Origin: Bacillota bacterium
GTDB lineage: Bacteria > Bacillota > Sulfobacillia > RBS10-35 > JAJYVN01
Assembly (NCBI GenBank): GCA_021791995.1
Contig: JAJYVN010000059.1
Span: forward strand, 6,885-12,320
DNA length: 5,436 nucleotides
Direction: 5' to 3'
Shown here one piece after another: positions 1 to 5,337 of this stretch (positions are counted from its first letter, which is position 1; each line of letters begins with the position of its first letter). The notes below the pieces were generated by a model. That model was given only the letters and a program-made list of their open reading frames with translations. It searched no databases and was not told the DNA's origin. A program made the position numbers and the translations under genes.

Positions 1-487
1 TGAGCTGCGTGAGGGGTATCACAATCCCACGCTCTAACGCCTGGCGAATCCGAGGAGAAAGACCACGCACAGCGATCTCGCTTCCTTGCACCACCGATCC
101 CAAATCGCCGGGTTCACCAGCCACGGCGGTCACAACACCCCCCCGGTCCAACAGTGTGACGTACTGGTTCGGGCAACCCGCCCGGATGCGTTCCAATCCA
201 AGGTGGTGGTCGTTGAACTGCGTAATGCGGTATTCTGGGAGCCGCGAGGCCACTTCGGTGCGGGTGAGCCCGACCAGACCCGGGGGCAACCCCGCCGTAC
301 CAACGTTCGTAACCTCAGGGCAACCGCGATACGTAACCGCAACCGCGACGGTGGCATCCGACGCTAGGACCACGGGAGGGGTGGGGGCACTGCTTACAAT
401 GGCCCGTCCCACGAACAGGCTCGACAACGGATACACGGCCAGGGCAGCGAGTAGCGCCGCAGTGCCACGCCAGTGGTGTCTTTGCAC
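1..487 (-). CDS. BofC C-terminal-domain-like exported or membrane-anchored protein, 3' part outside the window
   Basis: The frame is open from a GTG at 487 to the left edge (162 codons, no stop seen). A strong GGAGG site at 498-502 lies 10 bases before the GTG, which decides the start. Residues 1-8 are polar and basic, and residues 9-31 form a hydrophobic segment (signal peptide or membrane anchor), so the rest is probably outside the membrane. Residues about 66-162 follow the pattern I know from BofC C-terminal-domain proteins: GLPPGLVGLT near 66-75, a short helix, GCPNQY at 104-109, a hydrophobic strand with a glycine turn at 112-124, then RGLSPRIRQALERGIVI at 141-157, close to the family's 'LPxxxRxxLxxGI' ending. 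B. subtilis BofC restrains SpoIVB signalling to pro-sigmaK processing in sporulation, but many proteins with only this C-terminal domain have no known role, so I assign no function. In many Bacillota such genes sit between yebC and ruvC. The domain call is from memory of the pattern, not from a search. Confidence 0.72.
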   Translation of the reverse strand, partial: MQRHHWRGTAALLAALAVYPLSSLFVGRAIVSSAPTPPVVLASDATVAVAVTYRGCPEVTNVGTAGLPPGLVGLTRTEVASRLPEYRITQFNDHHLGLERIRAGCPNQYVTLLDRGGVVTAVAGEPGDLGSVVQGSEIAVRGLSPRIRQALERGIVIPLTQL

Positions 488-497
488 ATTCGTCCCC

Positions 498-502
498 CCT
501 CC
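498..502 (-). promoter_or_regulatory. Ribosome binding site of the BofC-like gene
   Basis: On the minus strand this reads GGAGG followed by more G residues, 10 bases before the GTG at 487. No ATG in the same frame lies nearby, so this site fixes the GTG as the start. Confidence 0.6.
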
Positions 503-584
503 GTGCGAACATTGTGCCGCGCCGCCGCAGACATCATTTGTGCGAATGCACGGCAATTCGACCAAGGATCGGCAGGGGCGCATC

Positions 585-590
585 TAGAAT
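585..590 (+). promoter_or_regulatory. Possible -10 element for the penicillin-binding protein gene
   Basis: TAGAAT matches five of six bases of the sigma-A -10 consensus and would start transcription near 597, giving a leader of about 38 bases. No good -35 hexamer lies 16-18 bases upstream; the nearest candidate, TCGACC, is 21 bases away. This is weak evidence. Confidence 0.22.
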
Positions 591-634
591 CATCGCGCGG
601 TTGCTAACGCACCTTGTGAACGGGCGGGAAAAAC

Positions 635-2881
635 TTGAGCGAATGGACGGGAACGGAAAGGACGCCCCGGCCTAGACGGCGCGGTATCGTGGTGTTGGGT
701 GGGCGCAACGGAGCTCTCATCCATCGGCGCATCGGTATTGTCGCCATGTTCACCGTTGCCATGTGTGGGGCACTCGTGCTACGTCTCGGTTGGTTGCAGA
801 TCGTCCGCGGCCCGGCGCTCAGCGCCGGTGCCTACGATGAGCATGAGAAGATTGTGCCGATTCCCGCACAGCGCGGTGCCATTATCGATCGCAACGGCGA
901 TGTGCTCGCACTATCCGTCCCAGCGGCAACGATCACCGCCGACCCAGAGCTCATCCAAAAGAGGGCCGCCAGCGCCGCGGCCAGCACCACCACCGCCTCC
1001 GCCAACATCCAGACCCCTGCGAGCGATGCGACGGCCCTCGCCAACGTCCTCGACCTCTCATCAACCCAGATTGTAGCATTCCTAGAAAAACAGAGCCAGT
1101 CGGTCACACTGGAGCGTAACGCCACACCCGCCCAGGCAGACGCAGTGAAACAACTCAAGCTGGTCGGCATCTATACGCAGGCCATCAGCGTGCGTGAGTA
1201 CCCCTACGGCACATTCCTTGCCCAGACGCTGGGCTTTGTCGGCGCCAATGGCCAAGGGCTAGAGGGTGTAGAAAGCAGCTATAACCGCGAGTTGGAGGGC
1301 AAAGCTGGGGCAATGGCCACCGCGGTGGACGCGTTTGGCAAGCCCATCCCCTACACCACAACCAAAATCACTGAACCCGTGAACGGGGACACACTGCAAC
1401 TCACCATCGACGGCGGACTACAATATGACCTGCAGGCTCTTTTACAGGAACAGGTGGCACGAACAGGCGCCACCGCCGCATTCGCCATCGTCATGCAGCC
1501 AAGCACGGGCGCCATCCTGGCGTGGGGGGCCTGGCCCAGTTTCGATCCCAATAACTTCTCCGCCTCCAATCCCGCAACGTATGCCAATCCCCTGGTCAAC
1601 GAGGCCTACCCTCCTGGGTCCGTCTTCAAACCAATCACCGTCGGGGCCGCGCTTTCGTCCGGCGTTGTGACGCCCACCACGCAGTTTGTCGATCCAGGCG
1701 TGTGCATCGTGAACGGCATTCATATTCATAATTTCCAGAATCTACTCGTCCACACCACATTTCTACAAGCCTTCGAGGAGTCCGCAAACGTGATCTTCTG
1801 CAAGGTGGCGCAGGAGCTCGGCGCACCCACCTTCTACCACTATCTGCACCTCTTTGGGCTCTTCTCGCCGACGGGCATCGACGTTCCCGTGGACAACCCC
1901 ACCGGGACGAACAATCAGATCATTCCGGAGAACCAGTTAACGACCGCCGGTCTGGCCGAAGAGTCGTTTGGACAGTCGATCGCGATCACGCCGTTATCAT
2001 TGATCACAGCGATCAATGTCGTCGCGGACGGCGGTGTGCTAATGAGACCGCATGTGGGCTTGGACCTGATCACGCCCACCGGCCGAAAGATTCCCATCCA
2101 ACCAGTAGACGAGGGTCGCGTCCTGTCTCCCAGCATCGACACCACGGAACGCCAGATGATGGAGGATATCGTCACGGACGGAACCGGGGAACGGGCATTT
2201 ATCCCCTGCTATGATGTGGCGGGCAAAACGGGAACCGCCAACCTCTATGTCAATGGTCAAACATCCTCCGACGTCCTCGCCTCCTTTGTCGCCTACGCCC
2301 CCGAGTCCGATCCACAAGCCATCGTCCTGGTCCAGCTCTACAACCCTACTCCCCCCTTTAACGAGGGCGGTGAGATCGCCGCCCCCCTCGCCCAGGCACT
2401 GTTAGCCGATGCGCTGCACGTGTTGGGCGTTCCGCCCCACTGCACGGCCACCAACTCGGTAACGCCTGCGCCCGGGAGCCCGGGGACAACTCCCCTCATC
2501 CTGAACATGGTGCCGATGCCAGCCATTACAACGGAAACGCCGGCAGAAGCCACGGCGCAACTCTACCGCATCGGCCTGTATCTACAAGTTTCAGGCAGCG
2601 GCAGCACCATCCTACGCCAATACCCACCGGCCGGTGCGGACGTGCAGAAGTACACGAAGGTGGACGGGTACACCGATCCGGCAGAACCGGCGCCACCGTC
2701 GGATATCACCGTGCCCAACGTACTGGGAGACACGATCGCCCAGGCGATGGCGACACTGACGCAAGACGGACTGGCACTCGATACCAGCGGCGTCGGCCTG
2801 GCCATCTCGCAGACACCAACCGCTGGAAGCGAATTGCCTCCCGGAACCGGCGTCTCGGTCACGTTTTCCTCGTCGGGGTAG
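635..2881 (+). CDS. Class B penicillin-binding protein (transpeptidase) with two C-terminal PASTA domains
   Basis: This membrane-anchored D,D-transpeptidase crosslinks peptidoglycan stem peptides and is a beta-lactam target. The order is: basic cytoplasmic tail (1-32), one membrane segment (about 33-54), dimerisation/pedestal domain opening with RGAIIDRNG at 80-88, transpeptidase domain (about 280-600), and two PASTA repeats (about 625-684 and 691-748). All three catalytic motifs are present: SVFK at 329-332 (nucleophile S329), SAN at 383-385, and KTGTA from K531. The conserved GQSIAITPL lies near 446. An Ala/Ser/Thr-rich insert sits near 107-130. PASTA repeats occur in SpoVD, PBP2x and some FtsI-type proteins, so a septal or spore-cortex role is likelier than elongation, but the subtype cannot be fixed. 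The start is a TTG with only a weak upstream purine stretch; GTG codons at 689 and 692 or a TTG at 695 are alternatives that keep the membrane segment. The gene stands alone on its strand, with no FtsL-like, mur or mra gene nearby, so it is outside a dcw cluster. Confidence 0.95.
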   Translation: MSEWTGTERTPRPRRRGIVVLGGRNGALIHRRIGIVAMFTVAMCGALVLRLGWLQIVRGPALSAGAYDEHEKIVPIPAQRGAIIDRNGDVLALSVPAATITADPELIQKRAASAAASTTTASANIQTPASDATALANVLDLSSTQIVAFLEKQSQSVTLERNATPAQADAVKQLKLVGIYTQAISVREYPYGTFLAQTLGFVGANGQGLEGVESSYNRELEGKAGAMATAVDAFGKPIPYTTTKITEPVNGDTLQLTIDGGLQYDLQALLQEQVARTGATAAFAIVMQPSTGAILAWGAWPSFDPNNFSASNPATYANPLVNEAYPPGSVFKPITVGAALSSGVVTPTTQFVDPGVCIVNGIHIHNFQNLLVHTTFLQAFEESANVIFCKVAQELGAPTFYHYLHLFGLFSPTGIDVPVDNPTGTNNQIIPENQLTTAGLAEESFGQSIAITPLSLITAINVVADGGVLMRPHVGLDLITPTGRKIPIQPVDEGRVLSPSIDTTERQMMEDIVTDGTGERAFIPCYDVAGKTGTANLYVNGQTSSDVLASFVAYAPESDPQAIVLVQLYNPTPPFNEGGEIAAPLAQALLADALHVLGVPPHCTATNSVTPAPGSPGTTPLILNMVPMPAITTETPAEATAQLYRIGLYLQVSGSGSTILRQYPPAGADVQKYTKVDGYTDPAEPAPPSDITVPNVLGDTIAQAMATLTQDGLALDTSGVGLAISQTPTAGSELPPGTGVSVTFSSSG

Positions 2882-2888
2882 GAGCAGG

Positions 2889-2906
2889 ACGGACGAGGCG
2901 TCCCGT
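2889..2906. terminator. Small hairpin between convergent genes, possible bidirectional terminator
   Basis: ACGGACG pairs with CGTCCCGT around an AGG loop: seven pairs with one bulged C. It fills most of the 25-base gap between the stop codons of the penicillin-binding protein gene and yebC. No T-run follows on either strand, so intrinsic termination is doubtful; it may only block read-through weakly or protect 3' ends. Confidence 0.3.
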
Positions 2907-3653
2907 TCAGGAGTTCTCGGGTTCTCCCCCATCGTCAGCGTTTGTGTAAACGGCGCTTACATCCTCGTGATCTTCTAGAAGCTCGATCATTCGGTTCAAC
3001 TGCTCGGCGTCCTTGCTCGACAAGGGAATCGTGGTCTTCGGGAGCATCGCCACTTCACCGTCGGCAAAGTGCAGACCCGATGCCTCCATCTGGTTCCGCA
3101 CGAGATCCAAATCCTCCACCGCGGTGATCACCGAAAAGCTATCCTCCTCTGCCCGCACATCCTCCGCGCCGGCATCCAACGCCGCAACAAGCACTCGCTC
3201 CTCCGAAACCTCGGGCTCCTCCTGGCGATCAATGATCAAAAGCCCGCGTTTCTCGAACATCCACGCCACACAACCTGCCTCTCCCAGGTTGCCCCCATTG
3301 CGCGAGAAGATATAGCGGATGTCTCCCGCCGTGCGATTGCGGTTATCGGTCTGCACAGCCACCAGCACTGCCGCACCGCCGGCACCGTATCCCTCATAGA
3401 GTAACTCCTCATAATCGGTGTCACCCGCACCCGCGCCGCGCTCAATGGCCCGCCGAATATTCTCCGCCGGAACCGCCGCCTGCCTCGCCCTCTCGACCGC
3501 CATGCGCAGCCGGGTATTCGCGAGAGGATCCGGCCCTCCCGAACGCGCTGCGATGTAAATTTCCTTTCCCAGCTTACTGTAGATCGCCCCACGCTTCGCA
3601 TCCTGACGCGCCTTGCGGTGTATCCGATTGTGCCACTTACTGTGCCCAGACAA
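2907..3653 (-). CDS. yebC: YebC/PmpR/TACO1-family protein
   Basis: The 248-residue product matches the family's usual length (about 240-250) and carries its hallmarks: the N-terminal SGHSKW at 2-7, HRKARQDAKRG at 12-22, YEGYGAGG at 86-93, TDNRNRTAGDIR at 102-113 and NGGNLGEAG at 119-127. These are the family's three-domain signatures. Members were long annotated as DNA-binding regulators (YebC/PmpR); later work on bacterial YebC and mitochondrial TACO1 supports a ribosome-associated role in translating difficult, proline-rich stretches. It is cytoplasmic. The start is a TTG at 3653: it places SGHSKW directly after the initiator, as in homologues, and a GGAG site (3662-3665) lies 8 bases upstream. 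Upstream ATGs at 3671 and 3743 would add 6 or 30 residues without family resemblance. An acidic tail (DDGGEPENS) ends the protein. It converges with the penicillin-binding protein gene and diverges from the NlpC/P60 gene; the BofC-like gene further on along the same strand may be its former operon partner. Confidence 0.96.
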   Translation of the reverse strand: MSGHSKWHNRIHRKARQDAKRGAIYSKLGKEIYIAARSGGPDPLANTRLRMAVERARQAAVPAENIRRAIERGAGAGDTDYEELLYEGYGAGGAAVLVAVQTDNRNRTAGDIRYIFSRNGGNLGEAGCVAWMFEKRGLLIIDRQEEPEVSEERVLVAALDAGAEDVRAEEDSFSVITAVEDLDLVRNQMEASGLHFADGEVAMLPKTTIPLSSKDAEQLNRMIELLEDHEDVSAVYTNADDGGEPENS

Positions 3654-3661
3654 GGATCCCT

Positions 3662-3665
3662 CTCC
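3662..3665 (-). promoter_or_regulatory. Ribosome binding site of yebC
   Basis: On the minus strand, GGAG within a run of purines lies 8 bases before the TTG at 3653. It supports the TTG against the in-frame ATG at 3671, which would put this site inside the coding region. Confidence 0.55.
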
Positions 3666-3836
3666 CCCCATTATCCGCCCATTCCGTGTGCAGAGTGTAG
3701 TCGATCGGCCAACAGGGCGGAAGCGGCGATCCTCCCGTCTCAAATCTTGCTCGATCCCAATCGGGGCTCATTCACTCGGATGCGCCAGCGAGCGCGACCA
3801 CTTGTGCACCACACCTCCACGAGGCATGGCGTCGAA

Positions 3837-3853
3837 TGTTACACCTTTGTAAC
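3837..3853 (+). promoter_or_regulatory. WalR (YycF)-type operator box
   Basis: TGTTAC-ACCTT-TGTAAC fits the published WalR consensus TGT(A/T)A(A/T/C)-N5-TGT(A/T)A(A/T/C) at every position, with the exact five-base spacer. WalK-WalR is the essential wall-homeostasis two-component system of low-GC Gram-positives and directly controls DL-endopeptidase genes such as lytE and cwlO in B. subtilis. Here the box lies 187 bases before the start of an NlpC/P60 peptidase gene, the expected kind of target. The same bases also form an inverted repeat (GTTACA-CCTT-TGTAAC), so another palindrome-binding regulator is an alternative. That WalR exists in this organism is inferred. Confidence 0.55.
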
Positions 3854-3871
3854 GGAAGCCGGGGAGGTTGT

Positions 3872-3890
3872 GTCGAACCATCGTCGAACC
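3872..3890 (+). repeat. Direct repeat GTCGAACC-ATC-GTCGAACC, 11-base period
   Basis: Two identical eight-base units at 3872-3879 and 3883-3890 repeat with a period of 11 bases, about one helical turn, 18 bases after the WalR-type box. OmpR-family response regulators typically bind such tandem half-sites. No regulator with this exact half-site is known to me. Confidence 0.4.
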
Positions 3891-4022
3891 GAGAGACCCG
3901 AGGATCCAGACGAGGTCGCCCTACCTCTCCTCTCCAACCGCAAATTCTTGGGCGATACGACCCTATAGGATTCTGTCTTCCATCGATACACGCGCGAGAA
4001 GCGGACTCATCACAATATGGAT

Positions 4023-4029
4023 GGAGGGG
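4023..4029 (+). promoter_or_regulatory. Ribosome binding site of the NlpC/P60 gene
   Basis: GGAGGGG ends 10 bases before the TTG at 4040. It is the only strong Shine-Dalgarno match in this leader and decides for the TTG, which opens directly into a signal peptide, over the in-frame ATG at 3836. Confidence 0.55.
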
Positions 4030-4039
4030 ATCAGCGGCC

Positions 4040-5062
4040 TTGCTGGGACAAGCACGCAAGAGGGCCTTGGGACCCATACTCGCAGTCGTCGGCTGCAGCG
4101 CAGCCATCATCGCAGCCATTCCGGTCACCGCCGCCGCCGCCACAGTACCAAGTTCACTTTTAACAGGAGTTCTCAATATCGCACCGGGACAACAGGGGCC
4201 AGCCGTCACGTTGTTGCAGGATCTGCTCGATGACTATGGAGCCGGATTGGAGATCGATGGCGTATACGGATCCGCCACCCAGAATGCAGTCACAATCTTG
4301 GGCCATGCACTCCTCCCCCAAGGAAGTCTCCTGTATCAAGAGGTCGGTTTGGGCTTTTCCCCTGCGGCACCTGCCCTTTTGCCGGGTCAAACCTCGGCCC
4401 AGGTTGCGGCCCTGCAGCGGGCACTGAATCGTGCCGGCATCGCGATCCCGGTGACGGGGACCTTTGACGCCATCACCGAAACCGCGGTACTGGAATTTGA
4501 AAAGCAGTATGACCTTCCGACAAGCACTACAATCAGCCTTTGGCAAGTCGAGCTGGCGCTCTTCCTCGCAGGAGTCCCAGGCAATTCCAGCACAACCGTT
4601 CCCTCGGCGAGCTCTTCGACCACAACCCCCGAAACGACCAGTACTCCGACGACAAGCACTGTTTCTGCCGCCATGGCGACTCGTCTAGCGGTCACCAATC
4701 TGACGATCCGCCTCTTGGGTTCTCGCTATGTGTGGGGCGGTGTTGGCCCTAGGGTGTTCGACTGTTCCGGACTGGTTATGTACGTGTATAAGGAAGCAGC
4801 CGGATTGTCTCTGCCCCACGACAGCAGACTGCAGTGGGACATGGGCCGACCCGTGACAGTCGCCGAATTGGAGCCAGGGGATCTCGTGTTCTTCGACACC
4901 GACGGAGCAGGTCCAAGTCATGTCGGGATCTACATCGGCAACTACCAGTTCATCAGTGCCACCAATCCCTATCAGGGTGTGGTGTGGGGCTCACTCGCCA
5001 ACGCGTATTGGGAGTCCCACTTCGTCGGAGCGAGGTCGCTGCTTCCAGAGGCAACGTCGTGA
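4040..5062 (+). CDS. Exported NlpC/P60 peptidoglycan endopeptidase with two peptidoglycan-binding domains
   Basis: From the TTG at 4040 the product has 340 residues. Residues 1-34 form a signal sequence: QARKR basic region, hydrophobic core, and Ala-rich end near A34. Two PG_binding_1-like modules follow at about 46-95 (GPAVTLLQDLL, IDGVYGSATQNAV) and 115-175 (QVAALQRALN, VTGTFDAITETAV). A Ser/Thr/Pro linker spans about 180-215. The C-terminal catalytic domain shows YVWGGVGPRVFDCSG with nucleophile C242, PGDLVFF before the active-site His, and SHVGIYIG with H294. NlpC/P60 enzymes cut stem peptides, usually after D-Glu (D-gamma-glutamyl-meso-diaminopimelate); the bond cut here is inferred. The third catalytic position, usually His or Asn in 'FIHA/INA', is Ser306 (FISAT). 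VVGC at 16-19 also resembles a lipobox, so lipid anchoring is possible. It is divergent from yebC, and a WalR-type box upstream suggests wall-stress control. Confidence 0.93.
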   Translation: MLGQARKRALGPILAVVGCSAAIIAAIPVTAAAATVPSSLLTGVLNIAPGQQGPAVTLLQDLLDDYGAGLEIDGVYGSATQNAVTILGHALLPQGSLLYQEVGLGFSPAAPALLPGQTSAQVAALQRALNRAGIAIPVTGTFDAITETAVLEFEKQYDLPTSTTISLWQVELALFLAGVPGNSSTTVPSASSSTTTPETTSTPTTSTVSAAMATRLAVTNLTIRLLGSRYVWGGVGPRVFDCSGLVMYVYKEAAGLSLPHDSRLQWDMGRPVTVAELEPGDLVFFDTDGAGPSHVGIYIGNYQFISATNPYQGVVWGSLANAYWESHFVGARSLLPEATS

Positions 5063-5175
5063 CACTGGGTGTACATGGACCGGTGGCCGGTGGAACGGTC
5101 TTGAACCACAAGTGCCTTGTGCCGGATGACGGTGTGCGTAACGCGAGCACGCTCGTATTCGGTTGGCCGAAGTAG
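5059..5175 (+). CDS. Possible small ORF overlapping the NlpC/P60 stop codon
   Basis: A GTG overlaps the hydrolase stop codon as GTGA, an arrangement typical of translational coupling, and an AGAGG stretch lies 7 bases before it. The frame encodes 38 residues (beginning MTLGVHGPVAGG) and stops at 5173-5175. It has no recognisable domain, membrane segment or signal peptide, and a frame of this length can arise by chance. Confidence 0.18.
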   Translation: MTLGVHGPVAGGTVLNHKCLVPDDGVRNASTLVFGWPK

Positions 5176-5337
5176 GTCTTCGAGTACGTCCCCTACGGTC
5201 GGCGTATCCCAAACGTGGGGCCCGCCGGCCGTACCATCGGATAGCAGGGAACACGACCCTTGGCATCAATCCACCCTGGTGGCGGTTTGCAAGTAGTTTA
5301 TCGCCGCCCCTCCGTACAGTTGGTACCGTTCCTGTTC
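5063..5337. other. Gene-poor region downstream of the NlpC/P60 gene
   Basis: I see no convincing gene in these 275 bases. Present are the possible small ORF above, a start-less open frame on the minus strand (4975-5265), a perfect hairpin TTCGG-TTGG-CCGAA at 5158-5171, a tight inverted repeat CCACC-CT-GGTGG at 5271-5282, and GGCGG at 5281-5285 that can pair with CCGCC at 5304-5308. None is followed by a T-run, so no clear terminator for the hydrolase gene can be named. Confidence 0.45.

Larger units (their letters stand above)
488..634. other. Divergent intergenic region between the BofC-like gene and the penicillin-binding protein gene
   Basis: These 147 bases must hold the promoters of two divergent genes. 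Visible elements are the heptamer GTGCGAA at 503-509 and again at 540-546 (period 37), and a small inverted repeat GTGC-GAAT-GCAC at 540-551. The arms are only four bases, so an operator is a guess. I cannot place a convincing -35/-10 pair for the minus-strand gene. Confidence 0.4.
3654..4039. other. 386-base divergent intergenic region between yebC and the NlpC/P60 gene
   Basis: An open frame runs through part of this stretch from an ATG at 3836, but its translation is rich in Arg, Ser, Pro and Gly and resembles no exported-protein N-terminus, so I treat the region as non-coding. It contains a WalR-type direct repeat at 3837-3853, almost equidistant from both start codons (about 185 bases each way), and a second direct repeat at 3872-3890. 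I searched for a ydaO (c-di-AMP) riboswitch, which often precedes wall hydrolase genes, and did not find its conserved core. Convincing -35/-10 pairs are not visible on either strand. If transcription of the hydrolase gene starts just after the box, the leader is about 150 bases. Confidence 0.6.

Noticed and set aside
9..587. 192-codon plus-strand open frame
   Set aside because: It lies antisense to the GTG-started BofC-like gene, is rich in Arg, Pro, Thr and Ser, has no domain and no good ribosome site; the minus-strand protein has a signal segment, a ribosome site and family resemblance.
2945..2961. Inverted repeat TGTAA-N7-TTACA as a regulator site
   Set aside because: It is inside the 3' end of yebC, its half-sites are inverted rather than tandem as WalR needs, and the bases are explained by coding.
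3676..3740. yebC promoter with TACACT or GATAAT as -10
   Set aside because: Both -10-like hexamers lack an acceptable -35 at 16-18 bases, and GATAAT is too close to the start codon to leave a ribosome site in the transcript.
3654..3743. Longer yebC starting at an ATG at 3743 or 3671
   Set aside because: The added residues do not resemble the family, and the conserved SGHSKW begins right after the TTG at 3653, with a ribosome site 8 bases upstream.
3836..4039. Upstream in-frame ATG extending the NlpC/P60 protein by 68 residues
   Set aside because: The extension is not protein-like, starts inside the WalR-type box and would bury the signal sequence; the TTG at 4040 has a strong ribosome site and a proper signal peptide.
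3854..4039. ydaO-type c-di-AMP riboswitch in the hydrolase leader
   Set aside because: The leader is the right length and place, and GCCGGGGAG looked promising, but the conserved core near the 3' side (the GTCAGCTAACC-type stretch) is absent.
4991..5269. 92-codon minus-strand ATG frame
   Set aside because: It is very rich in Arg and Pro, has no domain and no clear ribosome site, and overlaps the hydrolase gene; it looks like a shadow frame of GC-rich DNA.
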